Positions 8,172-16,684 of a stretch of 63,867 nucleotides of DNA are shown piece by piece. Position 1 is the first letter of the stretch. Each line of letters opens with the position of its first letter. The position numbers and the translations under genes were made by a program. The DNA comes from Yinghuangia soli (lineage in GTDB: Bacteria; Actinomycetota; Actinomycetes; Streptomycetales; Streptomycetaceae), in NCBI RefSeq assembly GCF_021502675.1, contig NZ_JAKFHA010000047.1, positions 1 to 63,867 on the forward strand, in the 5' to 3' direction. The notes under the pieces are model-generated. The model was not told the origin of the DNA. It saw nothing but the letters and a program-made list of their open reading frames with translations, and made no database searches.

Positions 8172-8417
8172 GGGGTGCGCCACCGAATCCGGAGGGTGCT
8201 GCCGGGCCGTCCCGCCTGGCAGCCGGGCTCGGGGGGCCCGACCGGGTCTCGCGAAGCCGCCGCGGTCAACGGACCGGTCAGGGCGCTTCCTTCGGGGTGC
8301 GTGGCACCGCACCTGATCCGGAAGCTGCTTCCCGGCGATCCTGCTTCTTGGCGATGCTGCTCCCCGGCAATCATCCTTGGCGGCCGGAAACGGGCAGGGT
8401 CTCGCGAACCCGCCGCG
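8172..8417. repeat. Imperfect direct repeat in the 8017-8418 intergenic region
   Basis: Two related blocks, about 8172-8265 and 8294-8417, share a left part (GGGGTGCG, then CACCG, then TCCGGA and GCTGC) and a right part (GGGTCTCGCGAA, then CCGCCGCG). The second block has an inserted 30-bp stretch. No ORF in the gap looks coding. The 402-bp gap otherwise holds only the palindrome at 8141-8159. Confidence 0.5.
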
Positions 8418-8418
8418 C

Positions 8419-9417
8419 CTAAGGGGCCGGCCGGGCTGCTTCCTGTGCCGACGCCGTGCACGCGTGCGGCGCGGCGCACTCGGCCAGTCCCGCGCCGACG
8501 TGGCTGAGCGTGGCAGCACCCGCGGCCACCGTCAGGGCCAGCAGCGCGGACGCGACCAGGCGCACCGCGGCATTGCGCCTGGCGGTGCCGGTCGGGCAGC
8601 CGTCCAGGAGCAGCCGTACGCGGCGGGTCACGTGCCCCGCGCCCGCCCCGGCCAGCGCCCGCGCCGCGCCCCGGGCACCGCCGGTGCCGTGCTCGGCATC
8701 GTCCAGGGCGGCCTTGCAGACCGCCGCGGCAAGCGCGTTCGGGTCGTGGCAGCGGCGTACCGCCCACCAGTCGGCGTCGCGTTCGAGGTGGAAGCCGAGC
8801 TCGCGGTGCGCGTACCGGGTGCCCGGCAGCCACCGCGCGAGCAGCAGGCAGACCTCGGCCCCGGCGACCACCCAGCGATGCGCGCGGCGGATGTGGCCCT
8901 GCTCGTGGGCGAGCGCGGCGTCCAGCTCGGCGTCGTCGAGCGCGCCGAGTGCCCCGGCGCTGACCACGACGCGCGGCCGGCGGAGGCCGACCGCGGCCAG
9001 CAGGATCCGCGAGTCGGCGACCACGACCGAGCCGCCCGGCCCCTTGATGGGCAGCGGCCGCATCCGGGCGCCCATTTCGCGGTCCGCGGCCCGGAACCGC
9101 CGGGCGAGCACGACCAGCGCCGCGCCGGTGAGGGCGAGCAGCATGGTGGAGGTGGCCGCGAGGTCCGAGCCGAACCCGGTCGGCAGGTCGTGCAGTCCAC
9201 GCGGGATCCGGGGCGTGTGCGGCAGGCAGACCACCGCCAGCAGCACGATCGCCACCGCGGCGACCGCCCGCAGCACCATGCCGGCGGCCCAGACCGCGAC
9301 CGCGGCCATCGGCCGGACCCGGTCGAGCTGGAAGCACCGGGCGGCAGCATGCGGCGCCATCGCGCCCGCGCCCACCAGGGCCGCCCAGAACACCGCCTGA
9401 GCCCCGAACCACGTCAC
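8419..9417 (-). CDS. M56-family (BlaR1/MecR1-like) membrane metalloprotease
   Basis: A 332-residue membrane protein with N-terminal helices (about 8-25, 37-65, 85-106), a cytosolic-type catalytic loop with the zinc motif H171-E-Q-G-H175 (ALAHEQGHIRRAHRW), a downstream ERDADWWAV metal-ligand segment, and a final helix near residue 300. M56 proteases cleave BlaI-type repressors after sensing. This one lacks the roughly 250-residue penicillin-binding sensor domain of BlaR1, so the signal must enter another way. The GTG start overlaps the BlaI-like stop (GTGA), giving a coupled pair. Confidence 0.85.
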   Translation of the reverse strand: MTWFGAQAVFWAALVGAGAMAPHAAARCFQLDRVRPMAAVAVWAAGMVLRAVAAVAIVLLAVVCLPHTPRIPRGLHDLPTGFGSDLAATSTMLLALTGAALVVLARRFRAADREMGARMRPLPIKGPGGSVVVADSRILLAAVGLRRPRVVVSAGALGALDDAELDAALAHEQGHIRRAHRWVVAGAEVCLLLARWLPGTRYAHRELGFHLERDADWWAVRRCHDPNALAAAVCKAALDDAEHGTGGARGAARALAGAGAGHVTRRVRLLLDGCPTGTARRNAAVRLVASALLALTVAAGAATLSHVGAGLAECAAPHACTASAQEAARPAP

Positions 9418-9800
9418 GGCGTACCGCGTTCTTCCCGGGCCTGCTGGGCCAGCGCCCGCAACTCCTCGACCTCGGCGGGGTCCATGCGGTCCACGAGCCG
9501 CGCCAGCGCAAGCCGCCGCGCGGAACTGGACGCGGAGTCCAGCGTCGCGGTCAGCGCACCGCCGACGTAGTCGGCCTCGCTCATCGCCGGGCGGTAGACG
9601 ATGGTGTTGCGCTCCCGCTCCCGGGTCAGCAGGCCCCGCTCCGCGAGCCGGTTCAGCACCGTCTGGATCGTGGTGTACGCGCCGGCGGACCCCTCGGGAA
9701 GGCCGCTGCGGACCTGCTCCACCGTGCCCGCGCCGATCCGCCACAGCACCGTCATGATCTCGGCCTGGAGCTCGCCCTGCACCCGCGGTGCCTCACCCAC
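9414..9800 (-). CDS. BlaI/MecI-family transcriptional repressor
   Basis: A 128-residue winged-helix repressor. The recognition helix region contains TTIQTVLNRLAERGLL followed by the wing and TIVYRPAMSEADYV, the hallmark of BlaI/MecI/CopY regulators. The C-terminal half is a dimerisation helix rich in Arg/Leu. I chose GTG at 9800 because GGAGG lies 5 bp upstream and the length fits the family (120-130). An ATG at 9896 with GGGGGA upstream would add 32 atypical residues. The partner protease follows with overlap. No GTAGGAG palindrome is visible at its own promoter, so autoregulation through that element is not supported. Confidence 0.88.
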   Translation of the reverse strand: MGEAPRVQGELQAEIMTVLWRIGAGTVEQVRSGLPEGSAGAYTTIQTVLNRLAERGLLTRERERNTIVYRPAMSEADYVGGALTATLDSASSSARRLALARLVDRMDPAEVEELRALAQQAREERGTP

Positions 9801-10065
9801 CGCCGCCTCCGTCTCACCCGTCCGCGTACGACCGGCGCTGCGCCGGACATCAACCCAGACGTTACCGGGCCACGTACACGCGCCGCGCGTCCGCATCGCG
9901 GTGTCCCCCACTGCACGAGACGTCCGGGCAGGCCCTTGCACGGATAGTCCCGGGCAGGGCCTCTCGCCGACGTCCACCCGGCACCTTGCTCCCGTCGAAA
10001 TGAGGTGAGCCGGGAAGCGGCAGCATGCAAGGATGCCGTGCTTTCGGGGATAGGAGTGCACCGCC

Positions 10066-11055
10066 ATGTCGACCGCGACACCACCGCCAACCGCCCGGCC
10101 CGGGCTTCCGGCGTACCCCGAACTCCTCGGCAGCAAGCACCCGTTCCGGCAGTGGAAGACGTGCCGGATCCCCGGCACCGACCTGACGCTTTCGGGCTAT
10201 TCGCGGGCCAACGACAAGACGTTCTTCCACATCCCCGAACTGCGCTGCAGCCTCGACGCGGGGCTGTGCGAGGGGCGGCAGGTCGACACGGTGTTCCTCA
10301 CCCATACGCACCACGACCACGCCAAGGACCTGGACTTCCTGGCCGCGAAAGCCGGGGGCACGGACATCTACCTGCCCACCGCGGCGGTGCCGTACGCCGA
10401 GTCCTACCTGCGGGCCAGCGCCGAGCTCAACCACGGCGCCGCGTTCGATCCCGCGCTGGCCGGGCACCGGCTGCACGGGGTCGGCCAGGACGACGAGTTC
10501 ACCTTCGGCCGCCAGGGGCACCACGTTCGGGTGGTCGACTGCGCGCACAAGGTCCCGTGCGTGGGCTACGCCTTCTCCGAGCGCCGCAAGGCCCTGCGCC
10601 CCCAGTTCGAGCAGCTCCGCCGCGAGTTGGCGGACCAGGGCCGCGGCGCCGAGTTCGGCCGCGTCATGGCGGAGCAGCGCAAGCAGGGCGTCGAGGTGGA
10701 CGAGGAGGTCCGGCGCCCGTTGTTCGCCTTCCTGGGCGACACCCGCGTCGACGTGTTCGAACGGAACCCGTGGCTGTTCACGTACCCGGTCGTCATCACC
10801 GAGTGCACGTTCCTCGACGACGCGGAACTGGAGCGGGCCGAACGCATCGGCCACACAGTCTGGAGCCGCCTCGCACCGGTGATCGAGTCCCACCCGGAGA
10901 CGCAGTTCATCCTGACCCACTTCAGCCTGCGCCACTCGGACCGCGAGATCCTGGACTTCTTCGCCGGACTGGTGGATGGAATACCCCCGAACGTGATGCT
11001 TTGGGCACACCCGGAGAGCTGCCTCCCCGAGCAGCACCAACACCGCAGCGCCTGA
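10066..11055 (+). CDS. Metallo-beta-lactamase fold hydrolase, RNase Z-like
   Basis: A 329-residue soluble protein with the MBL signature TH-T-HHDH (LTHTHHDHAKDL, about residues 83-94), a second His in VVDCAHKVP, an Asp in AFLGDTR, and a late THFSLRHSD metal-ligand segment. The layout (short exosite-free, histidine near residue 285) fits the RNase Z/ElaC-like branch, which cuts tRNA 3' trailers, but actinomycetes carry several paralogues and the substrate of this one is unknown. AGGAG lies 9 bp before the ATG. It stands alone, divergent from the BlaI pair. Confidence 0.8.
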   Translation: MSTATPPPTARPGLPAYPELLGSKHPFRQWKTCRIPGTDLTLSGYSRANDKTFFHIPELRCSLDAGLCEGRQVDTVFLTHTHHDHAKDLDFLAAKAGGTDIYLPTAAVPYAESYLRASAELNHGAAFDPALAGHRLHGVGQDDEFTFGRQGHHVRVVDCAHKVPCVGYAFSERRKALRPQFEQLRRELADQGRGAEFGRVMAEQRKQGVEVDEEVRRPLFAFLGDTRVDVFERNPWLFTYPVVITECTFLDDAELERAERIGHTVWSRLAPVIESHPETQFILTHFSLRHSDREILDFFAGLVDGIPPNVMLWAHPESCLPEQHQHRSA

Positions 11056-11107
11056 CCAGTGCGGACGGCCGTACATGCGGATCGCGGCCGACGCCGGTCG
11101 GCAGCGA

Positions 11108-11614
11108 TCAGGCGTTTTGCCAGGAGACGACCGCGTGGCCGGCCTTCGCCGCTTCCCGGAAGTAACTGCTGACCGCGAGCAGGTTCTCCACCAGGTAATC
11201 CGCCCAGTCCTGGTTGAAGGCGCCGGAGAACCCGAGCTCCCTCGCCCGCTCACGGAGCAAGGGGTCGTGCTCGGCCACCCACTGCTCCAACGGCGCCCGC
11301 TCCAGGAAGTCGGCCGCGCTTCGGACGTCGTCCGGAGTCAGCGCGAACAGTTCCACACCGACGAATCCGTACTCGGGGTGCTCGGCTCCTTCGCGGAGCA
11401 GGCCGCCGCCGAAGAGCGGCAACTCGGCCGCGGGATCGTCGGGGGCGGCCGTAGCGAGCAGGTAGTGCATCAGCGAGCAACTGCTCTGCACGCTGATGGC
11501 TCGCGGCACCGCGTCATCCGTGACGCGCCCCATGAGCACGTCCCACAGTTGCCGAGGCGACTTCGAGCCCAGCCAGTCGCCCGGTACACGCTGCCAGTAG
11601 TAGCGGACGCTCAC
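11108..11614 (-). CDS. DUF1877 family protein
   Basis: A 168-residue soluble protein that matches the DUF1877 layout: an N-terminal YYWQRVP, a central LMHYLLAT, a V-E-L-F-ALTPDDVRSAA block and a C-terminal DYLVENLLAVSSYFREAAKAG helix. Function is unknown; members often occur singly next to unrelated genes. I chose GTG at 11614 (GAAAGG 6 bp upstream), because the 26 upstream residues are unlike the family. It converges on the MBL gene. Confidence 0.75.
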   Translation of the reverse strand: MSVRYYWQRVPGDWLGSKSPRQLWDVLMGRVTDDAVPRAISVQSSCSLMHYLLATAAPDDPAAELPLFGGGLLREGAEHPEYGFVGVELFALTPDDVRSAADFLERAPLEQWVAEHDPLLRERARELGFSGAFNQDWADYLVENLLAVSSYFREAAKAGHAVVSWQNA

Positions 11615-11821
11615 GTGAGACCTTTCGGGTACGAGGACCAGCCGCGCCGCAGGGTACGCTCCGCCACTGACTTTCGGTCCTGCACCGGCCACCGGCTGAA
11701 CCGCTCCGCGGGATCACCATCCGACGCGACCGGGTCGCTCCTCGGAACTGGCGGCGGTGGTGGACCGATCCGGCCGGCTTCGGCGTCTTTCGTGACGGGT
11801 TCGGGGCGGCGGTACGGACAG

Positions 11822-12733
11822 TCATAGTGCTTCGGCGGGTTCTCGGTCCCGGCCCTCGCTCTTGGCCTCGATACCGAACAGGGCGAGGAACGCGTTGGCT
11901 GCCGGGTGGCAGGTGTCGCGGCTCCAGATGACGTACTCGGCGCGGGTCGGGGCGTCCGTGACCTCGATCGTGGTGACTCCGCCGAGCCCCGCGGCGTAGC
12001 TGGGCGGGAGGAGGGCCACGCCCAGGCCGGCGGCGACGAGGCGGGCCAGGTAGTCGGCGTTGCTCACCTCGAAGACCACGTCGCGGGTCAGGCCGGCCGC
12101 AGCGAATGCCAGGTCGGATTGGCTCCGGCCGGCCGTCTTGGCCGGGAGGTCGATGAACTCCTCGGTGGCCAGGCGGCGTAGGTCGGCCGAGGGTTCGGCG
12201 GCGAGCGGGTGGTCGGGGGCGACCACCGCGACCAGGCGTTCCCGTGCGAGTTCGCGGGCCATGACGCCGCGCGGGCGGGAGGTCGTGGGGACGCCCAGGA
12301 AGGCGACTTCGATCTCGCCTTGGCGTACCTGCTCGGTGAGTTCGTCGCTCGCGCCCACGCTGAGGCTGACCCTCGCGTGTGGGTGGCGGTGGTGGAACTC
12401 GCGCAGGGTCGCGGGGACGTCGACCGCGGCGACGGTGGGGATCAGTCCCACGTTCAGGCGTCCGCGTACCTCGCCGATCGTCGCCGCGACTTCGGCGGCG
12501 GCGAGTTCCGCAGCGTTGAGACAGGCTCGGGCGGCAGGGAGGAAGGCCGCCCCGGCCGGGGTCAGGCGGACCCGGCGGCTGGTGCGGTCGAAGAGCCGCG
12601 CGCCCAGCTCCTTTTCCAGCCGGGCGATCTGGTGGCTGAGGGCGGATTGCACGACGAGGCAGCGCTGGGCCGCCCGCGTGAAGCTGTTCGTCTCGGCCAC
12701 GGCGATCACGTAGCGCATCTGCTGGAGCTCCAT
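11822..12733 (-). CDS. LysR-family transcriptional regulator
   Basis: A 303-residue LysR regulator. Residues 1-60 form the winged helix-turn-helix (MRYVIAVAETNSFTRAA, LSHQIARLEKELGARLFDR). The rest is a periplasmic-binding-like effector domain (LNVGLIPTV, SLSVGASDELTEQVRQGEI). It is divergent from the DsbA-like and MFS genes, which it probably controls. A perfect 9-bp palindrome begins 2 bp before its start codon (12735-12757), fitting autoregulation. Confidence 0.92.
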   Translation of the reverse strand: MELQQMRYVIAVAETNSFTRAAQRCLVVQSALSHQIARLEKELGARLFDRTSRRVRLTPAGAAFLPAARACLNAAELAAAEVAATIGEVRGRLNVGLIPTVAAVDVPATLREFHHRHPHARVSLSVGASDELTEQVRQGEIEVAFLGVPTTSRPRGVMARELARERLVAVVAPDHPLAAEPSADLRRLATEEFIDLPAKTAGRSQSDLAFAAAGLTRDVVFEVSNADYLARLVAAGLGVALLPPSYAAGLGGVTTIEVTDAPTRAEYVIWSRDTCHPAANAFLALFGIEAKSEGRDREPAEAL

Positions 12734-13034
12734 GGATCGATCGTTCTACACGATCGATGGAGTGACAAGCATGTGTTGGACTCATTGATGGAGTGGCGCC
12801 GAGACTGGTCGCGGACGGAAGGCCGGTGGCCTCTGCCCGGTGCCTGCCGGCCTTCCGCTTCCTTCTCGCCCTGTGCGTGCGTTTCGTCTCCGTCCCCCGC
12901 TTCCCTGCAGTCCGCGGCCGGTCCGGCCGCGGCTTCGGCGTGCGTCTGCGTGCGTCTGCGTACGCCCGTGACTCCTGCCCTCCTGCCTGAACACGACATA
13001 CGACATACGACATACGGAAGGGCGTGCCGCCGTC
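12734..13034. other. Divergent intergenic region with 7-bp tandem repeat
   Basis: A 301-bp gap between lysR and the DsbA-like gene. Besides the palindrome it holds a (TGCGTC)n-type run near 12940-12965 and three exact copies of ACGACAT (about 12994-13015) immediately before the GGAAGGG ribosome-binding region of the downstream gene. No coding sequence is seen. Confidence 0.55.
12735..12757. promoter_or_regulatory. LysR operator candidate, 9-bp inverted repeat
   Basis: ATCGATCGT (12735-12743) and ACGATCGAT (12749-12757) are exact complements around TCTAC. It touches the LysR start codon and lies between two divergent units. The sequence GATGGAGTG at its right edge (12755-12763) recurs 31 bp further at 12786-12794, a pattern seen when LysR proteins bind a recognition and an activation site. 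Confidence 0.6.
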
Positions 13035-13676
13035 ATGAGCATCGCGCCGAGCACCACCGGCCTCACCCCCGTCGACATCTGGGTCGACCCGCGCTGCCCC
13101 TGGGCCTGGATCACCTCCCGCTGGCTGCTGGAGGCCGAGCAAGTCCGGGCGCTGAACGCCCGGTTCCACATCATGAGCCTGTCCGTCCTGAACGAGGGCC
13201 GCGAGGTCCCGGAGCAATACCGCCAGGGCATGATCGACGGCTGGGCCTGTGTACGCGTGTGCGTCGCGGCCCGGCAGCGGCTCGGGGACGACGCAGTACG
13301 GCCCCTCTATCTCGCCATGGGCCGCCTCATCCACCACGAGAAGGCCGGGCTCGGCGACGCCATGATCCGGGACGCGCTGACCGAGGCGGGCCTGCCCGCG
13401 GATCTGATCGCGGCCGCGGACGACACCGCATGGGACGCCCCGCTGCGCGCCGAGCACCACGCGGGCATGGACCCCGTCGGTTCGGAGGTCGGCACTCCCG
13501 TCATCCACGTACCGGGCCCGGACGGGAGGCGGTTGGCCTTCTTCGGTCCCGTCCTCACGCCCGCGCCGCGCGGCGAGGAGGCCGGGCGGCTCTGGGACGC
13601 CGTGCTGGCGGCCGCAAACGTAGACGGCTTCTTCGAGCTCAAGCGCGGCCGCGACCGCGGCCCGCAGTTCGAGTGA
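13035..13676 (+). CDS. DsbA-like thioredoxin-fold oxidoreductase (Rv2466c-like)
   Basis: A 213-residue soluble protein with the N-terminal beta strand and active site WVDPRCPWAWITSRW (about 16-30), which is the pattern of the mycothiol-dependent nitroreductase/DsbA-like Rv2466c group. It also has a helical insert, the cis-Pro loop GTPVIHVPG and a C-terminal helix. The family usually has CPWC; here the second Cys is Ala (C-P-W-A), so a monothiol mechanism with a low-molecular-weight thiol is inferred. It precedes an MFS transporter by 56 bp in the same direction and is divergent from LysR. Confidence 0.8.
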   Translation: MSIAPSTTGLTPVDIWVDPRCPWAWITSRWLLEAEQVRALNARFHIMSLSVLNEGREVPEQYRQGMIDGWACVRVCVAARQRLGDDAVRPLYLAMGRLIHHEKAGLGDAMIRDALTEAGLPADLIAAADDTAWDAPLRAEHHAGMDPVGSEVGTPVIHVPGPDGRRLAFFGPVLTPAPRGEEAGRLWDAVLAAANVDGFFELKRGRDRGPQFE

Positions 13677-13732
13677 GCCGCGGAGAACCCGCCTGATATC
13701 CCCGAACATCCATATCCGTACCGAGAGTTGAC

Positions 13733-14941
13733 ATGACGCTGCAAGAAGAGACCCAGCCGTCCACAACCCCCGCCGAGCGCATATCCCCCACCCGCGGCTG
13801 GCTGGGCGTGGCGGCCATCACCGCGAGCCTGTTCGTCTTCCTCACCACCGAGCTGATGCCCATCGGCCTGCTCACCCCGCTCAGCGAGAGCCTGGACGTC
13901 TCCGTCGGCGCGGCCGGCCTCATGGTCACCGCGCAGGGGGTCGCGGCCGGCCTCGGGGTGCCGTTCATCGTGGCGTGGACGCGGCGCGTCGACCGGCGCC
14001 GCCTGCTGACCGCGCTGCTCGCGGTCCTGGCGGTCGGCAATCTGGTGACCGCGGTCGCCCCGAACTACCCGCTGATCCTGGGTACCCGCATGCTCATGGG
14101 CTTCGCCAGCGGTGTCTTCTGGGCTATCGGGGTGAGCATGGCCATGCGCATCGTCCCGGAGAAGCACGCCAACCGGGCCGCCGCGGTGGTGATGTCGGGC
14201 ATCTCGATCGCCACCGTCGTCGGCATTCCGATCGGCACGCTGCTCGAGGACGCGGGCGGCTGGCGTACGACGTTCCTGATCTGGTCCGGGCTCAGCGCGG
14301 TGGTCCTCGTGGCGGTCGCGGCGGCGATCCCGTCGCTGCCGTCCTCGAACGCCGTTTCGGTCCGCGAGGTCTTCGAACTCCCGCTTCGGAACAGCTCGTT
14401 GCGTATCGTGCTGGCGATGGTCGTGCTGTTCGTCCTGGGCCACTTCGGGGCGTACACCTTTGTACGCCCGTACCTCGAGGAGAACGCCTCTGCGGGCGTC
14501 GGCTTCGTCACGGTCGTCCTGATCGTGTTCGGCATCGGCGGCGCGCTGGGCAACTTCGTCGGCGGCCAGACGGTGAGCCGGAACCTGAACGGCAGCTTCG
14601 TGGCCGGCGGCCTGGCCCTGGTCGCGGCGCTCGTCCTGCTGCTTGCGGTGGGCACGAACAAGGCCGGTGTCGTGGCGGCGATGGCGCTGTGGGGTGTCGC
14701 GTTCGGGGTCGTCCAGCTCAGCCAGATCAACATGACGCTCGCGGCCGCCCCCGAGACCTTCGAGGCCGCGATGTCGCTCAACACCATGGCGTACAACACC
14801 TGCATCGCACTCGGGGCCCTGATCGGCGGCCTGTTCGCCGACCACACGGGTGTCGGCAGCGTGGTGTGGTTCGGCATCGTGCTGGTCGGTCTCGCAGTCG
14901 TGCTCCGCGCCGCCGTGGGCCGCGGACCCGCCGTCAAGTAG
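13733..14941 (+). CDS. MFS transporter, DHA1-like
   Basis: A 402-residue transporter with 12 predicted helices. It has the MFS motif region VAWTRRVDRRRL between helices 2 and 3, MLMGFASGVFWAIG in helix 4, and a gating PIGTLLEDAGGWRTTF in helix 5. The sequence is typical of drug or sugar-efflux H+ antiporters (AraJ/YdhP-like). It likely exports a product or toxin related to the LysR/DsbA-like neighbours. Sits 56 bp after the DsbA-like gene. Confidence 0.88.
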   Translation: MTLQEETQPSTTPAERISPTRGWLGVAAITASLFVFLTTELMPIGLLTPLSESLDVSVGAAGLMVTAQGVAAGLGVPFIVAWTRRVDRRRLLTALLAVLAVGNLVTAVAPNYPLILGTRMLMGFASGVFWAIGVSMAMRIVPEKHANRAAAVVMSGISIATVVGIPIGTLLEDAGGWRTTFLIWSGLSAVVLVAVAAAIPSLPSSNAVSVREVFELPLRNSSLRIVLAMVVLFVLGHFGAYTFVRPYLEENASAGVGFVTVVLIVFGIGGALGNFVGGQTVSRNLNGSFVAGGLALVAALVLLLAVGTNKAGVVAAMALWGVAFGVVQLSQINMTLAAAPETFEAAMSLNTMAYNTCIALGALIGGLFADHTGVGSVVWFGIVLVGLAVVLRAAVGRGPAVK

Positions 14942-15089
14942 GACGTCCTCGCACCCGGCAGCGAGTGCCCCTCGCCCGACACCGCGCGTTCATGTCGCGC
15001 AGGGATCGCTGTTTCCCCGGCCGCACCTGGCGTTTCGGCGACGCGTCACGACCGAGTCCACCCGCTTCTCCTCCCTCAGGAGTTCGTCG

Positions 15090-16253
15090 ATGGAACGCCG
15101 CAACTTCCTCCGCTCGTCCGTGCTCGGTGCCGGGGCACTCGCCTTCTCCGGTTCGCTGTGGCAGCAGGCCGCCTCCGCTGCGCCCGCGCAGCTCGCCCCC
15201 GGCCCGTACGGGGCCCTCCTCGCCGCGGACGCCAACGGCATCCAGCTGCCGGCCGGCTTCACCAGCCAGGTCGTGGCGCGCTCGGGGCAGACGGTGCCCG
15301 GCACTTCGTACACCTGGCACAGCGCACCCGACGGCGGCGCGTGCTTCGCCGACGGCACGGGGTGGATCTACGTGTCCAACGCGGAGACCTCCAGCGGCTC
15401 CGGCGGCGGCGCGTCCATGATCCGCTTCGACTCCGCAGGGACGCCCACCGCAGCGTCCCGGATCCTCTCCGGCACCAACTCCAACTGCGCGGGCGGCAAG
15501 ACGCCCTGGAACACCTGGCTGTCCTGCGAGGAGACGTCGACCGGGCGGGTCTGGGAGACCTACCCGTTCGGCGGCACCGCGGTCGCGCGCCCCGCGATGG
15601 GCCGCTTCAAGCACGAGGCCGCGGCCGCCGACCCGGTGCGGCAGGTCATCTACCTGACCGAGGACGAGAGCAACGGCTGCCTCTACCGGTTCGTCCTGAC
15701 GACCTGGGGCAACCTCGCGTCCGGCACGCTCCAGGTCCTGAAGGCCGGCACCGCCACCTCCGGCTCGTTCACCTGGGCAAACGTCCCCGACCCGGACGGC
15801 TCCCCCACCGCGACCCGCAGCCAGGTCTCGGGCGCGAAGCGCTTCAACGGCGGCGAGGGCTGCCACTACGCCGACAACACCCTGTGGTTCACCACCAAGG
15901 GCGACAACCGCGTGTGGCAGCTGAACCTGGCCGCCAACACGTACGAACTCGCCTACGACGACGGCCTGGTCAGCCCGGGCCCGGCCCCGCTGACCGGCGT
16001 CGACAACATCACCGGTGCCACGTCCGGCGACCTCTACGTCGCCGAAGACGGCGGCAACATGGAGATCTGCATGATCACCCCGGACGACAAGATCTCGGTC
16101 TTCCTGCGCATCAGCGGCCAGAGCTCCTCCGAGATCACCGGCCCGGCCTTCAGCCCGGCCGGCAACCGCCTCTACTTCTCCTCCCAGCGGGGTACGAGCG
16201 GCTCCTCGACCGGCGGCATCACCTACTGCGTGACGGGTCCGTTCCGCACCTGA
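15090..16253 (+). CDS. Tat-exported PhoX-like (DUF839) protein
   Basis: A 387-residue exported protein with a twin-arginine signal (MERRNFLRSSVLGAG, cleavage near residue 32). The mature part has PhoX/DUF839 features: NCAGGKTPWNTWLSCEET, RFKHEAAAADP, YLTEDESNGCLYRF and NGGEGCHYADNTLWFTTKG, which carry the Ca2+/Fe3+ ligands in true PhoX phosphatases. It is shorter than classical PhoX (over 600), so phosphatase activity is likely but unproven. AGGAG lies 8 bp before the ATG; the in-frame upstream ORF extension is not used. A strong terminator follows. Confidence 0.85.
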   Translation: MERRNFLRSSVLGAGALAFSGSLWQQAASAAPAQLAPGPYGALLAADANGIQLPAGFTSQVVARSGQTVPGTSYTWHSAPDGGACFADGTGWIYVSNAETSSGSGGGASMIRFDSAGTPTAASRILSGTNSNCAGGKTPWNTWLSCEETSTGRVWETYPFGGTAVARPAMGRFKHEAAAADPVRQVIYLTEDESNGCLYRFVLTTWGNLASGTLQVLKAGTATSGSFTWANVPDPDGSPTATRSQVSGAKRFNGGEGCHYADNTLWFTTKGDNRVWQLNLAANTYELAYDDGLVSPGPAPLTGVDNITGATSGDLYVAEDGGNMEICMITPDDKISVFLRISGQSSSEITGPAFSPAGNRLYFSSQRGTSGSSTGGITYCVTGPFRT

Positions 16254-16263
16254 CCTCACAAGA

Positions 16264-16297
16264 CCGGGCGGCAGGAATGAAGTTGCCTGCCGCCCGG
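16264..16297 (+). terminator. Terminator of the PhoX-like gene
   Basis: A perfect 12-bp stem, CCGGGCGGCAGG / CCTGCCGCCCGG, with a 10-nt loop, 10 bp after the PhoX-like stop. It lacks a U-tract, as usual in high-GC actinobacteria, and also serves the convergent gene at 16300. Confidence 0.75.
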
Positions 16298-16299
16298 GA

Positions 16300-16614
16300 T
16301 CAGCGGAACCGAGTCGGGAGCCGGCACCTCAGCCGACCGAACCAGGTTCCACCGGAAGATCCTCGTTCCGCTGGAAAATCCTCGTTCCAAGGTATCTGCC
16401 GGATGGCGCCGGTACGGAGATTCACGGCCACTGGAGGAAGGCCGACTGCGCTATGCCTGGGGTTCCGTGTTTCATGGAATCGCCGGGTGTTCAAAGGCAC
16501 GTAGAGCGTGCGCCCGACCCGGCGGACGCGATCTTCGATCACGACGAAGTCGTGGTCACCGAAACGCGAATCCACGTACGCACGGACCCTGCTCAGAGCT
16601 TCGGCCTCCGTCAC
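16300..16614 (-). CDS. Small protein resembling YrhB/Imm35-type
   Basis: A 104-residue protein with an N-terminal helix (EALSRVRAYVDSRF) and a central beta-rich core (FVVIEDRVRRVG, LYVPLNTRRF, AVGLPPVAVNLRTGAI). The pattern recalls the YrhB/Imm35 fold found in contact-dependent immunity and metal or substrate-binding small proteins. I see no linked toxin. GTG at 16614 is preferred to an upstream ATG, because the 14 residues before it are Arg-rich and non-conserved in appearance. Confidence in the family is low. Confidence 0.5.
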   Translation of the reverse strand: MTEAEALSRVRAYVDSRFGDHDFVVIEDRVRRVGRTLYVPLNTRRFHETRNPRHSAVGLPPVAVNLRTGAIRQIPWNEDFPAERGSSGGTWFGRLRCRLPTRFR

Positions 16615-16684
16615 GCCACCCTCACTTCGCTCGCGCCTACGCCAAGCATTCTGCATTCAGCGGATTCCCCGTGGGGTGGCACGT

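Noticed and set aside
12793-12990. 65-codon ORF upstream of the DsbA-like gene
   Set aside because: Arg/Pro-rich, no ribosome site, overlaps the repeat-rich promoter region.
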